Assembly (NCBI GenBank): GCA_016195085.1
Contig: JACQAG010000060.1
Coordinates: 62,001-126,000 of the forward strand
Source of the DNA: Pseudomonadota bacterium
Lineage (GTDB): Bacteria; Pseudomonadota; Alphaproteobacteria; SHVZ01
Length of the DNA: 64,000 nt
Direction of reading: 5' to 3'
The translations under genes were made by a program, and so were the position numbers. The notes under the pieces were generated by a model. The model did not search any database. It was not told where the DNA came from and saw only the letters and a list, made by a program, of their open reading frames with translations. Of the stretch, positions 7,461 to 17,577 are shown in pieces; positions within the stretch are counted from its first letter, which is position 1; every line of letters begins with the position of its first letter.

Positions 7461-9103
7461 ACCGAATAGCCGGCGAGATCCGCGGCGATCTGGAGTGCCA
7501 CGCTCAGCCAATCCCCGGGCCCGGGCTGGCGGTAGAGCCTGAGGCTCGGATACCAGGGCGAGTCGCTGCGCTCGAGGAACCAGCGCCAATCCGGCACATG
7601 CTGCAGCATGACCCAGGCCGGCCGGCCGAGCGCGCCGGCGAGATGGGCGACCGCGGTGTCGGAGGTAATGACGAGGTCGAGGACGGCGATGGCCGCCGCG
7701 GTCTCGGCGAAATCGTCAAGCAGGGCGGTGACGTCGAAGACGCGCGGGTCCGGCTCGGGGTCCGGCATCAAGGCAGCGAAGCTTGGCCCTTCCAGGGCGA
7801 GGATCGGCTCGAACGCCGCCAAGCCAGGCGAGCGCGTGCGGTCTTCGCGGAAGGTGCGGCTGCCGCGCCAGCAAAGCCCGATGCGCGGCCGCGGCAATCG
7901 CTGGAGGCGCTCCTGCCAGCGCGCTGTCGCCTCATCGGAGACCGCGAGATACGGCGTCGTCGCCGGTATGGAATCGACCCCGGTGTCGAATACCTCGGCG
8001 AGGCTCATCAGCGGGCAATGCAAGTCGAATTGCGGCAGCTCCGTGCCGCGCGCGCGGAGATGCGCCGCGCCGGCGAGCGAGGCGAAGAGCCGTAGCAGCG
8101 CCGGGTGGCATTCCAAGACGACGCGGCCGCCGCGTGCGGCCACCATCGGGACATAGCGCGCGAACTGGATCGCGTCGCCGTGGCCCTGTTCGGCATGCAG
8201 CAGAATGCTGCGCCCCTTGAGATCCTCGCCCTGCCAGAGCGGCTCTTGCGGCTCGGGCCGGATCGGCCGGAAGGCGCGAATCCGACGGCGGAGCGCGAAG
8301 CCCGGCCATCCCCCGGCATAGTCGCCCCGCGTGAGCTGAACCAGGCTCATGTTGTAGCGCGCCTCGACCGATCCCGGCGCCAGCACGAGCGCGCGGCGAT
8401 AGCATATGAGCGCTCTCTCGAATCCCGCGCACTGACGCCACGCGACCCCGCTGCCGACATGGGTCTCGGCGGCATCGGGCTCGAGCGCGATGGCGAGACG
8501 ATAGTGGTGGAGCGCCGCTGGCGCCTCGCCCATTCCATAGAGAGCATTCGCCAGATTGGTTCGGGCGGCCGCGTGGAGCGGTTGCAACGCCAGCACGCGC
8601 CAGAAGGAGCGCCGGGCCATATCGGGTTGCTGCAGCTGCGACCAGAGATCGCCCAGATTGTTGGCGGCCTCGCCGTAAGCAGGCGCCAGCGCCAGTGCCC
8701 TCTGGAATGCGACGGCGGCGCCGAGGACATCGCCGTCTTCAGCGAGAACATTGCCGAGGACCAGCAGCGTTTCCTCGGCGGCGGCAAGGATTGCGTGCCC
8801 ACGCCGGGCGCTGGCGACGGCAGCCTTTCGGTGTCCTGCCGCGCGCTGGGCCTCAGCCACATTGCCGTGATACCAGGCGATCGACGGCTCCAGCGCCACG
8901 GCTTGGCGCATCAATCGGAGTGCGGCTGCGCTTCGACCGCGCTGCTGCTCGAGCGTGCCCAGGAGCTGCAGGGCCTGGGCGTGCCGGGGCTGGTTCGAGA
9001 GGAGCTGGCGATAGAGCGAGGCCGCTTCGTCGAGGCGGCCCAGGCGATGCTGCCCGAGGGCGGCCTCGAGGAGACGGCGAGAGTTGGCGCCTTCGCCGCT
9101 CAC
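7457..9103 (-). CDS. TPR-repeat protein with C-terminal GT-B glycosyltransferase-like domain
   Basis: A 548-residue protein. Residues 1 to about 280 form helical pairs typical of tetratricopeptide repeats, for example AEDGDVLGAAVAFQRALALAP and GEAPAALHHYRLAIALEPDA. The C-terminal half resembles the GT9/GT41-like domain common behind TPRs in Rhodospirillales: LLHAEQGHGDAIQFARYVP, RIGLCWRGSR, and the nucleotide-sugar-site-like DLVITSDTAVAHLAGALGRP. Such proteins are thought to glycosylate flagellin or surface sugars; here no flagellar or polysaccharide genes are adjacent. The GTG start at 9103 overlaps the TGA of the MBL gene (GTGA), so the two are co-translated. Confidence 0.8.
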   Translation of the reverse strand: MSGEGANSRRLLEAALGQHRLGRLDEAASLYRQLLSNQPRHAQALQLLGTLEQQRGRSAAALRLMRQAVALEPSIAWYHGNVAEAQRAAGHRKAAVASARRGHAILAAAEETLLVLGNVLAEDGDVLGAAVAFQRALALAPAYGEAANNLGDLWSQLQQPDMARRSFWRVLALQPLHAAARTNLANALYGMGEAPAALHHYRLAIALEPDAAETHVGSGVAWRQCAGFERALICYRRALVLAPGSVEARYNMSLVQLTRGDYAGGWPGFALRRRIRAFRPIRPEPQEPLWQGEDLKGRSILLHAEQGHGDAIQFARYVPMVAARGGRVVLECHPALLRLFASLAGAAHLRARGTELPQFDLHCPLMSLAEVFDTGVDSIPATTPYLAVSDEATARWQERLQRLPRPRIGLCWRGSRTFREDRTRSPGLAAFEPILALEGPSFAALMPDPEPDPRVFDVTALLDDFAETAAAIAVLDLVITSDTAVAHLAGALGRPAWVMLQHVPDWRWFLERSDSPWYPSLRLYRQPGPGDWLSVALQIAADLAGYSV

Positions 9104-10038
9104 GCCCGTTCGTACAGGTGCACCCCGTTGGCGTCGGTCACGCGCTTGGCTTGGTCCCGGGCGCGAAGGAGGTGCAAATGCGCCAGTGTCTCGCCGACCG
9201 CGAAGGTGGTCTGATGCAGATCGAGCTTGCGCTTGAACAGGTCCTTGGCGAGCTCGATCGCCGTCTTCTGCCGATCGAGGAGCCCCAGGAGATCGACGAG
9301 CCGCTCCTCATGGTGCTGGGCCAGCTCCGCCAGCCGCTCGCGCATGCCGAGAAACGGCTCGTTGTGGGAGGGCAGCACCGTGGTCTCTGCCGGCAAGCTC
9401 GAGAGCTTGGCGAGCGATGCCAGGAAATCGGCGAGGGGATTGGCCTCGGGCTCGGAGTTCCAGACGCTGACATTGGGCGAGATGCGCGGCAGCACCATGT
9501 CGCCGGCGATGAGCACGCCGAGCTCGGGGCAGTGGAGGCAGCAGTGCTCCGGAGCGTGCCCGGTGCCCACCACCACCTTCCAGAGGCGGCCGCCGATATC
9601 GATCTCCTCGCCCTCGTGCATTCTATGATAGGCCCGCGGCAGCGGTGTCACGCGCTTGGGATATGTGGCGCCGATCTGGCTGATCGCCTCGAGGAACTCC
9701 GGCCCGCAGCCGGCGCGCTTGTAGAAGGCGAGCATGTGATCGATCACCGGCTGGCCGGCATCCATCTGCAGGCTCCGGGCAAACAGAAATTCCGTGCGGC
9801 TCATCCACAGCTCCACGCCCCAGCGCTCCACCAGCCAGCCGGCCAAGCCGGCATGGTCGGGATGGAAATGCGTGCAGATGACCCGGCCGACCGGGCGGCC
9901 GCCGAGCTTGGTCTCGAACAGGCGCTGCCAGTAGGCCTTCGTCTCCTCGCTCGCCAGCCCGCAATCGACGATGGTCCAGCCTTCGCCGTCCTCGAGCAGC
10001 CAGAGATTGATGTGATTGAGGGCGAAGGGCAGCGGCAT
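9100..10038 (-). CDS. MBL-fold metallo-hydrolase
   Basis: A metallo-beta-lactamase-fold hydrolase of at least 312 residues. The metal-binding motif is THFHPDHAGL, with later ligands in GTGHAPEHCCL (His), LIAGDMVLPRISPN (Asp) and VLPSHNEPF (His). A C-terminal winged-helix-like tail follows, as in LACTB2-like enzymes. The first ATG is at 10038, but the open frame continues upstream with family-like sequence (ETIEVAAGIHWLR directly before that Met). No ATG, GTG or TTG is available before the in-frame stop. A CTG at 10125 preceded by GAGG would supply 29 more residues. The substrate is unknown. Confidence 0.85.
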   Translation of the reverse strand: MPLPFALNHINLWLLEDGEGWTIVDCGLASEETKAYWQRLFETKLGGRPVGRVICTHFHPDHAGLAGWLVERWGVELWMSRTEFLFARSLQMDAGQPVIDHMLAFYKRAGCGPEFLEAISQIGATYPKRVTPLPRAYHRMHEGEEIDIGGRLWKVVVGTGHAPEHCCLHCPELGVLIAGDMVLPRISPNVSVWNSEPEANPLADFLASLAKLSSLPAETTVLPSHNEPFLGMRERLAELAQHHEERLVDLLGLLDRQKTAIELAKDLFKRKLDLHQTTFAVGETLAHLHLLRARDQAKRVTDANGVHLYERA

Positions 10039-10278
10039 CCTGAGCCAGTGGATGCCGGCAGCGACCTCGATGGTCTCCGCCGGCTCCGGCCGGGCCGGAA
10101 ATAGATAGGTAAGCGCAGCGGACAGGGTAGGCCTCGAGTGCGGTTATGCCGTGGCGCGGCGACTATAGGGCAGGAACGGTCGGCCAATCGAGGGCTTCGA
10201 TGGTCGCAGCGCTAATTGCATCAAACGAGCGACCGGCGCCACGGGTCATTCGTTTGCGAATGCCCTTGCCGAGATGAT

Positions 10279-10605
10279 TCAAGCGGCTCTTGGGCGTACG
10301 CGCTGGATGATCCGCGATCCGCTCTCCGCCGCGGCGACCTTGAGGTCGTAGAGGCTCTGCAGATTGAGCCAGAAGCGCGCGGTCGTGCCAAAGAAACGTG
10401 CGAGCCTGAGGGCTGAATCCGCAGTCACGCTGCGGCGACCCGCGAGGATCTGCGTGACGCGATTGGGCGGAACGTCAATCGCGGCAGCGAAGGCGCTGGC
10501 CGATAGGCCGAGCGCGCTTAGCTCCTCGCGCAGGATTTCGCCTGGATACGTCGGCGGCAGTCCGTCGCGCACGCCTTCGTCAATGGTAATCGGCGATCTC
10601 GACAT
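10279..10605 (-). CDS. higA: HigA-type antitoxin, XRE-family HTH
   Basis: A 108-residue protein. LPPTYPGEILREELSALGLS is the conserved HigA opening, then comes a helix-turn-helix (ASAFAAAIDVPPNRVTQILAG), RRSVTADSALRLARFFGT and FWLNLQSLYDLK. HigA antitoxins bind and silence the HigB mRNA interferase and repress their own operon. I chose ATG at 10605 over the longer frame because family members start near here. The toxin gene that should precede it survives only as a C-terminal stub, so this looks like an orphan antitoxin. It may now act only as a regulator. Confidence 0.85.
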   Translation of the reverse strand: MSRSPITIDEGVRDGLPPTYPGEILREELSALGLSASAFAAAIDVPPNRVTQILAGRRSVTADSALRLARFFGTTARFWLNLQSLYDLKVAAAESGSRIIQRVRPRAA

Positions 10606-10670
10606 CTGAGGCTCCGTTCCCGTCCCAGCGGAAGCAGATCCGCCATTGGTCATTGATGCGTATGCTGGGC
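10580..10670 (-). pseudogene. higB: Truncated higB toxin remnant
   Basis: The frame just upstream of higA ends in SIRINDQWRICFRWDGNGAS followed by DVEIADYH and a stop. This is the conserved C-terminal third of HigB. The first two thirds (start Met, helix 1, and the residues before SIRIND) are missing. What precedes SIRIND in this frame does not resemble HigB and soon runs into the neighbouring SDR gene's 3' end. The stub overlaps higA by 26 bases, as in intact higBA operons. It cannot encode a working toxin. Confidence 0.75.
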
Positions 10671-10690
10671 CCGCATATCGCGCCGATACG

Positions 10691-10709
10691 CGTTACGTCA
10701 AGCGTAACG
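10691..10709. repeat. Short inverted repeat at the higB breakpoint
   Basis: CGTTACG and CGTAACG face each other around five bases (TCAAG). A third copy of CGTTACG at 10726-10732 covers the stop codon of the SDR gene. No T-run follows on either strand, so it is not a good intrinsic terminator. It lies exactly where the higB remnant loses similarity, which hints at a recombination scar. Confidence 0.5.
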
Positions 10710-10727
10710 GGGTTGCTTGCCTTGCCG

Positions 10728-11567
10728 TTACGAGCCCTTCGGCGCCCGCATCGCCTGCCACTCGGCCTCGCTGAGATCGGAGAGATGCGAGAACATGCTG
10801 GCTCCTTGCAGCCAGCGCCCGCCATCGATGGTGATGCAGTCGCCGTTGATGTAGCCGGCTTGATCGGAGACGAGATAGGCGGCGAGATTGGCGAGCTCGC
10901 CATGCTCGCCGGCCCGCCCGATGGGGCTGGCGCTCTCCCAGCGCTTGGCCATCGACGGCGGCACCAGCCGGTCCCAGGCGCCTTTGGTCGGGAAGGCGCC
11001 GGGCGAGATCGCCACGGTGCGGATGCCCTTCGGCCCCCATTCGACCGCGAGGCTCTGGGTCAAGGCGAGCACGCCGGCCTTGGCCATGGCGCTCGGCACC
11101 ACGTAGGGAGATCCGGTCCAGGCATAGGAGGCGACGATGCTAAGCACGACGCCGCCATGGCCTTCGGCGATCCAGCGCTTGCCGGCGGCAAGCGTGCAAT
11201 AGGCGGTGCCGTGCAGCACGATGTTGAGGACGGAGTCGAGCGCGCGATGGGAGAGCGTCTCGGTGCGGGCGATGAAGTTGCCCGCCGCGTTGTTGACCAG
11301 CACGTCGAGCGCGCCGCCGGCAAAGGCGGCGTCCATCAGGCCGTCGACCGCATCGGGCGAGCGGATGTCGACGACGTGGGTTCTAACCTTGCGGGAGAAC
11401 GCCGCTTCGAACTCCTTCGCCGTGTCGCCCAGCACCTCGGCCCGGCGGCCGCAGATCATGAGCTCGGCGCCGAGCTCCATCATGCGCCGGCCCATGGACT
11501 TGCCGAGACCGGTGCCGCCGCCGGTGATCAGCACGCGTTTTCCCTTGAGGAGATCGGATTTGAACAT
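10728..11567 (-). CDS. SDR oxidoreductase, 2,4-dienoyl-CoA reductase-like
   Basis: A 279-residue SDR with the NADP-type cofactor motif TGGGTGLGKSMGRRM, CGRR after strand 2, NNAAGNFIARTE, and the tail GYINGDCITIDGGRWLQGA. The usual catalytic Tyr-x-x-x-Lys is not present; the site reads VPSAMAKAGVLALTQSLAVEWGP, so only the Lys is kept. The same loss is known in 2,4-dienoyl-CoA reductases (DECR/FadH2 type), which also share the ISPGAFPTKGAW segment. The likely role is removal of double bases in unsaturated fatty acid breakdown. ATG at 11567 follows GAGGA. It is 20 bases downstream of glpK on the same strand. Confidence 0.82.
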   Translation of the reverse strand: MFKSDLLKGKRVLITGGGTGLGKSMGRRMMELGAELMICGRRAEVLGDTAKEFEAAFSRKVRTHVVDIRSPDAVDGLMDAAFAGGALDVLVNNAAGNFIARTETLSHRALDSVLNIVLHGTAYCTLAAGKRWIAEGHGGVVLSIVASYAWTGSPYVVPSAMAKAGVLALTQSLAVEWGPKGIRTVAISPGAFPTKGAWDRLVPPSMAKRWESASPIGRAGEHGELANLAAYLVSDQAGYINGDCITIDGGRWLQGASMFSHLSDLSEAEWQAMRAPKGS

Positions 11568-11587
11568 GGGTGTCCTCTGCTTCTGGC

Positions 11588-13078
<1,491 letters not shown>

Positions 13079-13143
13079 TCGCACTTGCCCCTTCCTCACG
13101 CCTCAGTCGATTATGCGTGGAGGGTTACGGCTGAGGCAATGCA

Positions 13144-14670
13144 TTGAGCGCTCAGGACGTCTTCGACCTCATGGTGATCGGCGGCGGCATCAACGGCGCC
13201 GGCATCGCGCGCGATGCGGTGGGCAGGGGCCTCTCCGTGCTCCTGGCCGAGCAGCACGATCTCGCCCAGGCGACCTCGTCCGCCAGCTCCAAGCTGATTC
13301 ATGGCGGCCTGCGCTACCTCGAATATTACGAGTTCCGCCTGGTCCGCGAGGCGCTGAAGGAGCGCGAGGTGCTGCTGGCGATGGCCCCGCACATCATCCG
13401 CCCGCTCAGCTTCGTGCTGCCGCATGAGCCGCATCTGAGGCCGGCCTGGATGATCCGGACCGGACTTTTCCTCTACGATCATCTGGGCGGCCGCCGGCGT
13501 CTGCCGGCTTCAAGCGCGGTCGATCTCAGGCGGAGCCCGGTCGGTCGACCCCTGGCCGATCGCCTCGAGCGGGGCTTCATCTATTCCGATTGCTGGGTCG
13601 ACGACGCGCGTCTCGTCGCCTTGACCGCTCGTGACGCGGCCGATCGGGGTGCCTGCATTCGCACGCGCACCAGGGTCGAAGCGGCCAAGCGCGCGGACGG
13701 GCTCTGGCGCGTGCGTCTGGCCGAGGAAAGCGGGATGAGGCAAGAGGTCACAGCACGTGGTCTCGTCAACGCCGCCGGACCGTGGGTCTCCGACATGCTC
13801 TCGCACATCGAGGGCGTGCGCAGCCAAAGCAATGTCAGGCTGATCAAGGGGAGCCACATCGTGCTCCCGCGCCTCTATGAGGGCGAGCAGGCCTACATTC
13901 TGCAAAACGACGATCGCCGCATCGTCTTCGTCATTCCCTATGAAGGGCGCTTCACGCTGGTCGGCACCACCGATGAACCCTTCCAAGGCGATCCCGCGAG
14001 CGTCCGCATCTCGGCGGCGGAGACCCAGTATCTCTGCGATGTGGTGAGCGGCCATTTCGCGCAGGCGATCGACCCCGCCGACATCGTGTGGAGCTATGCC
14101 GGCGTCCGGCCGCTGCATGACGATGCGAGGCTGAGCGCTTCGGCGGTGACGCGGGACTATGCCTTCGACGTCGATGGCGCCCCCGGCGAGCCGCCGCTTT
14201 TGTCGGTCTTCGGCGGCAAGATCACCATATATCGGCGCTTGGCCGAGCATGCGCTGGAGAAGCTGGCGCCCTTTTTCCCGCATCTGGGTCCGGCATGGAC
14301 GGAAACCTCGTCCTTACCGGGCGGCGGCTTCGAGAACGCGGATTTTGTGGGCTTTCTCGACGGCTTTAGCCGCGATCATCCGTGGCTGCCCGCTTCTTTG
14401 GCCGAGCGTCTCGCCCGCTCCTACGGCACCGAGGCGGCAACGATCGTCGGTTCGGCACGGAGCCTTGCCGAGCTCGGCCGCGATTTCGGCCTGGGCTTGA
14501 GCGAGCGCGAGCTCGGCCATCTCGTTGCCCATGAATTTGCGCGCAAGGCGGAAGACGTGCTGTGGCGGCGGAGCAAGCTCGGCCTGCATCTCGGCGCCGA
14601 GGCGGCGACCGAGCTCGATGCCTGGCTGAGGGGCAGAACCGATTCGAAAACGGGAGGAGAGGCAGCATGA
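13144..14670 (+). CDS. glpD: Glycerol-3-phosphate dehydrogenase (FAD)
   Basis: A 508-residue FAD-dependent membrane-associated dehydrogenase that oxidises sn-glycerol 3-phosphate to DHAP and passes electrons to quinone. It shows the FAD site DLMVIGGGINGAGIARDA, the GlpD signature SSKLIHGGLRYLEYYEF, the substrate region KGSHIVLPRLY and FGGKITIYRRLAE near the start of the C-terminal helical domain. The start is TTG at 13144. Its TGA overlaps the ATG of denD (ATGA), which couples it to the next gene. Confidence 0.94.
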   Translation: MSAQDVFDLMVIGGGINGAGIARDAVGRGLSVLLAEQHDLAQATSSASSKLIHGGLRYLEYYEFRLVREALKEREVLLAMAPHIIRPLSFVLPHEPHLRPAWMIRTGLFLYDHLGGRRRLPASSAVDLRRSPVGRPLADRLERGFIYSDCWVDDARLVALTARDAADRGACIRTRTRVEAAKRADGLWRVRLAEESGMRQEVTARGLVNAAGPWVSDMLSHIEGVRSQSNVRLIKGSHIVLPRLYEGEQAYILQNDDRRIVFVIPYEGRFTLVGTTDEPFQGDPASVRISAAETQYLCDVVSGHFAQAIDPADIVWSYAGVRPLHDDARLSASAVTRDYAFDVDGAPGEPPLLSVFGGKITIYRRLAEHALEKLAPFFPHLGPAWTETSSLPGGGFENADFVGFLDGFSRDHPWLPASLAERLARSYGTEAATIVGSARSLAELGRDFGLGLSERELGHLVAHEFARKAEDVLWRRSKLGLHLGAEAATELDAWLRGRTDSKTGGEAA

Positions 14671-15653
14671 AAGTGGTGATCACCGGCGGCGGCGGCTTCC
14701 TCGGGCGCAAGCTCGCGCGCCGGCTGTTGGCCAAAGGCACGTTGCTGGGGCCATCGGGCAAGGAAGAGACGATCGACCGCCTGGTGCTGTTCGACGTGGT
14801 CGAGGCCCCGCCCCTGGCCGAGGGCGACAACCGGGTAGAGGCGGTTGCCGGCGACGTCTCCGACCGCGCGACCATGCGCCGCGTGATCGACGGCGACACC
14901 GCCGCCGTGTTCCATTTCGCGGGCGTGGTCAGCGCCGGCGCCGAGGCGGATTTCGATCTGGGCTACCGGGTCAATCTCGACGGCACTCTGGCCGTGCTGG
15001 AGGCGTGCCGCGCGTTGCCGAAGCCGGCGCGGCTGGTGTTCACGAGCTCGCTTGCCACCTATGGAGGAGAATGGAGCGAGGCGGTCGACGACGCGACGCC
15101 GCAGACCCCGCAGACCAGCTATGGCGCGCAGAAGACCATCGGCGAGCTCCTGGTCAACGACTATAGCCGAAAGGGGTTCGTCGACGGACGCTCGCTCAAG
15201 CTGCCGACCATCGTGGTCAGGCCCGGCAAGCCCAACAAGGCGGCGTCCACCTTCGTTTCCTCGATCATCCGCGAGCCGTTGCAGGGTCAGCGGGCGATCT
15301 GCCCGGTCGGGCGTGAGGTCAGGATGGCGATGCTCTCGCCGCGCCGCACGGTGGACGCCTTCATCCGCGCCCACGACCTGCCGGGCTCGGCCTGGGGGCC
15401 CTGGCGCTCGACCAACCTGCCGGCGATCACCGTGTCGATCGGCGAGATGGTGGACGCGCTCGGCCGCGTCGCCGGTGCCGATCCCGTCGGCCGCATCGAC
15501 TGGCGGCCGGATCCGATGATCCAGAAGATGGTGGCGACCTGGCCTGGCAAGTTCGGCTGGGAGAAGGCAAAACGCCTGGGCATGCAGCCAGACGCCGACA
15601 TGGATTCGATCATCCGCGCCTTCATCGAAGAGGATCTGGGCGAGCCCGCCTGA
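14667..15653 (+). CDS. denD: D-erythronate dehydrogenase-like NAD-dependent epimerase/dehydratase
   Basis: A 328-residue extended SDR. It carries KVVITGGGGFLGRKLARRLL, HFAGVVSAGAEADFD, the catalytic Tyr-x-x-x-Lys in SYGAQKTIGELL and the FTSSLATYGG segment. DenD proteins oxidise D-erythronate to 2-keto-D-erythronate in tetronate breakdown. The RSLKLPTIVVRPGKPNKAAS segment and overall length agree with DenD. Start and glpD stop overlap. The usual DenD partners (DenI isomerase, OtnC aldolase, OtnK kinase) are not adjacent, but sugar-acid genes occur within 5 kb. Confidence 0.75.
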   Translation: MKVVITGGGGFLGRKLARRLLAKGTLLGPSGKEETIDRLVLFDVVEAPPLAEGDNRVEAVAGDVSDRATMRRVIDGDTAAVFHFAGVVSAGAEADFDLGYRVNLDGTLAVLEACRALPKPARLVFTSSLATYGGEWSEAVDDATPQTPQTSYGAQKTIGELLVNDYSRKGFVDGRSLKLPTIVVRPGKPNKAASTFVSSIIREPLQGQRAICPVGREVRMAMLSPRRTVDAFIRAHDLPGSAWGPWRSTNLPAITVSIGEMVDALGRVAGADPVGRIDWRPDPMIQKMVATWPGKFGWEKAKRLGMQPDADMDSIIRAFIEEDLGEPA

Positions 15654-15678
15654 GGCGGGCGACCCTTCCGCAGCGCGG

Positions 15679-16635
15679 TCAATTGACCGGCGTCAGCAGC
15701 GTCTTGCCGGCCAAGAAGGCCTTGATGTTGTCGATCATCACCCGACCCATGGCGCCGCGCGTCTCATGGGTGGCGCTGGCCTGGTGGGGCGAGAGCACGA
15801 CGTTCTCGGTGAGCTCGCTCAAGGCGAAGGGACGGCAGGGCTCCTTATGGAACACATCGAGCGCCGCACCCCCGAGACGGCCGGACACCAGTGCGGGAGC
15901 CAGCGCCGCCTCGTCGACCACTGAACCGCGCGACACATTGACGAGAATGCCCTTGGGCCCCAGCGCCGCCAAGACCGCGGCATTGACGATATGGCGCGTC
16001 GCCGCACCGCCGGGACAGGAGAGGATCAGGAAATCCACCTCGCGGGACATGGCGACAAGATCGGGATAGTGCCGGTAGGGCACGTCGTTCTGCGCCTGCC
16101 GGCCGTGGTAGACGACAGTGAGATTGAAGGCGGCGCAGCGCTTGGCGATCGCCTTGCCGATGCGGCCCAAGCCGACGATGCCCACGGTCTTGCCGCCGGT
16201 GAGCGAGGGCGTCAGGTCCATGTTGCCCTTGGCTTCCCAATCGCCGGAGCGAACGTAGCGGTCGGCCTTGACGACGCGGCGCGTGATCGCCAGCAGCAGG
16301 GCCAACGCCAGATCGGCGACCTCCTCGGTCAGCACATCGGGCGTGTTGGTGACGCGGATGCCGCGCTTGGTCAGCATCGGCACGTCGATCGCGTCATAGC
16401 CGACCCCGAAGCAAGCGACCAGGCCCAGCTTCGGCGCCGCGTCCAGGAGCTCGGCCGGCACCTCGTCGTGGCCGGGCGTGACGATGACCCGGCAGGCGTC
16501 GGCGACGCTGCGCGCCAGCGTCAGCTTATCCTTCGCCTTCCACAGCCGATGCAGCGTGAACTCTTCGTCCAACGTCTGCATGGTGCCGGTATAGGCGACG
16601 GGATTGTTGATGAGGAGAGGCGGTTTCTGGGTCAT
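15679..16635 (-). CDS. D-isomer-specific 2-hydroxyacid dehydrogenase
   Basis: A 318-residue NAD(P)-dependent dehydrogenase. The nucleotide fold is TVGIVGLGRIGKAIAKRCAA, with the catalytic Arg in VNVSRGSVVDE, the acidic residue after ALDVFHKEP, and the catalytic His in VVLSPHQASATHETR. It resembles glyoxylate/hydroxypyruvate reductases (GhrB-like), which reduce 2-keto acids to D-2-hydroxyacids. ATG at 16635 was chosen; the longer frame adds 17 residues unlike the family. It is convergent with denD and divergent from the PPK2 gene. The exact substrate is open. Confidence 0.85.
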   Translation of the reverse strand: MTQKPPLLINNPVAYTGTMQTLDEEFTLHRLWKAKDKLTLARSVADACRVIVTPGHDEVPAELLDAAPKLGLVACFGVGYDAIDVPMLTKRGIRVTNTPDVLTEEVADLALALLLAITRRVVKADRYVRSGDWEAKGNMDLTPSLTGGKTVGIVGLGRIGKAIAKRCAAFNLTVVYHGRQAQNDVPYRHYPDLVAMSREVDFLILSCPGGAATRHIVNAAVLAALGPKGILVNVSRGSVVDEAALAPALVSGRLGGAALDVFHKEPCRPFALSELTENVVLSPHQASATHETRGAMGRVMIDNIKAFLAGKTLLTPVN

Positions 16636-16742
16636 GGGCTGTCTTCGGGTCAAGGAGGCGGGGAGCCTGCCGGGTTGCCATGGCAACGGTCAAGTCGCTC
16701 GCTCGGCAGGTGTCCTCAAGCGGCCATGCTAAGGTCCGCTCC

Positions 16743-17570
16743 ATGAGCAAGGAGCCTTCCGGCACGGGTCGGCTGCAGAGCCTCGATCTCTGCTGCGCGA
16801 TCCCCGACAAGGATACCTACGAGCAGGAGCTGAAGCGCCTGCAGCTCAAGCTGCTCACCATCCAGCAGGCCTATGTCCGTGACGGACGGCGGGCGGTCAT
16901 CGGCTTCGAGGGCTGGGATGCGGCGGGCAAGGGCGGCTCCATCAAGCGCATGACCGAGCGGCTCGATCCCCATGCCTACAAGGTCTGGCCGATCGGTCCA
17001 CCCAAGCCCGAAGAGCAGGGACGGCACTGGCTCTGGCGCATCTGGGAACGCCTGCCCGAACCGGGAATCATCGCCATCTACGATCGCACATGGTACGGCC
17101 GGGTCCTGGTCGAGCGGGTCGAGGAGCTGACGCCGAAGCCGGACTGGCGGCGTGCCTACCGGGAGATCAACGATTTCGAGTACACGCTGACCGCCAATGG
17201 CGCGCGGCTGGTGAAGCTGTTCCTGCACGTCTCCCGGGCCGAGCAGAGGCAGCGTCTGATCGAGCGCATCCAGCATCCGCTGAAGCGCTATAAGATCGGC
17301 GAGCCGGACTTGCGCAACTATCGCCTGCGCAAACCCTATGAGCGGGCGATCGAGGACATGCTGGCGGAGACCGACAGCAAGCATGCGCCTTGGCACCTCA
17401 TCCCGGCGGAAAAGAAGTGGTATGCGCGCATTTCTGCCTTGCGCATCGTGACCGACCGGCTTGCCAAAGGCGTCGACCTATCGCCGTCGCCCTTGGACGA
17501 GGATTTGAAGCGCGACGCCGAGCGGAGTCTCGGGGTCAAACTCGGCAAGGACGGCAGGGTGAAGGAGTAG
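16743..17570 (+). CDS. ppk2: Polyphosphate kinase 2
   Basis: A 275-residue PPK2-family enzyme that transfers phosphate between polyphosphate and nucleoside mono- or diphosphates. The Walker A-like motif is GFEGWDAAGKGGSIKRMTE, Walker B is IIAIYDRTWYGRVLVERVE, and the lid module is LIERIQHPLKRYKI followed by RKPYERAIEDMLAET. The length matches single-domain PPK2. An in-frame ATG at 16680 is also open; I prefer 16743, since the shorter form starts like other family members. It stands alone between two minus-strand sugar-acid genes. Confidence 0.9.
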   Translation: MSKEPSGTGRLQSLDLCCAIPDKDTYEQELKRLQLKLLTIQQAYVRDGRRAVIGFEGWDAAGKGGSIKRMTERLDPHAYKVWPIGPPKPEEQGRHWLWRIWERLPEPGIIAIYDRTWYGRVLVERVEELTPKPDWRRAYREINDFEYTLTANGARLVKLFLHVSRAEQRQRLIERIQHPLKRYKIGEPDLRNYRLRKPYERAIEDMLAETDSKHAPWHLIPAEKKWYARISALRIVTDRLAKGVDLSPSPLDEDLKRDAERSLGVKLGKDGRVKE

Positions 17571-17577
17571 CGCTCCG

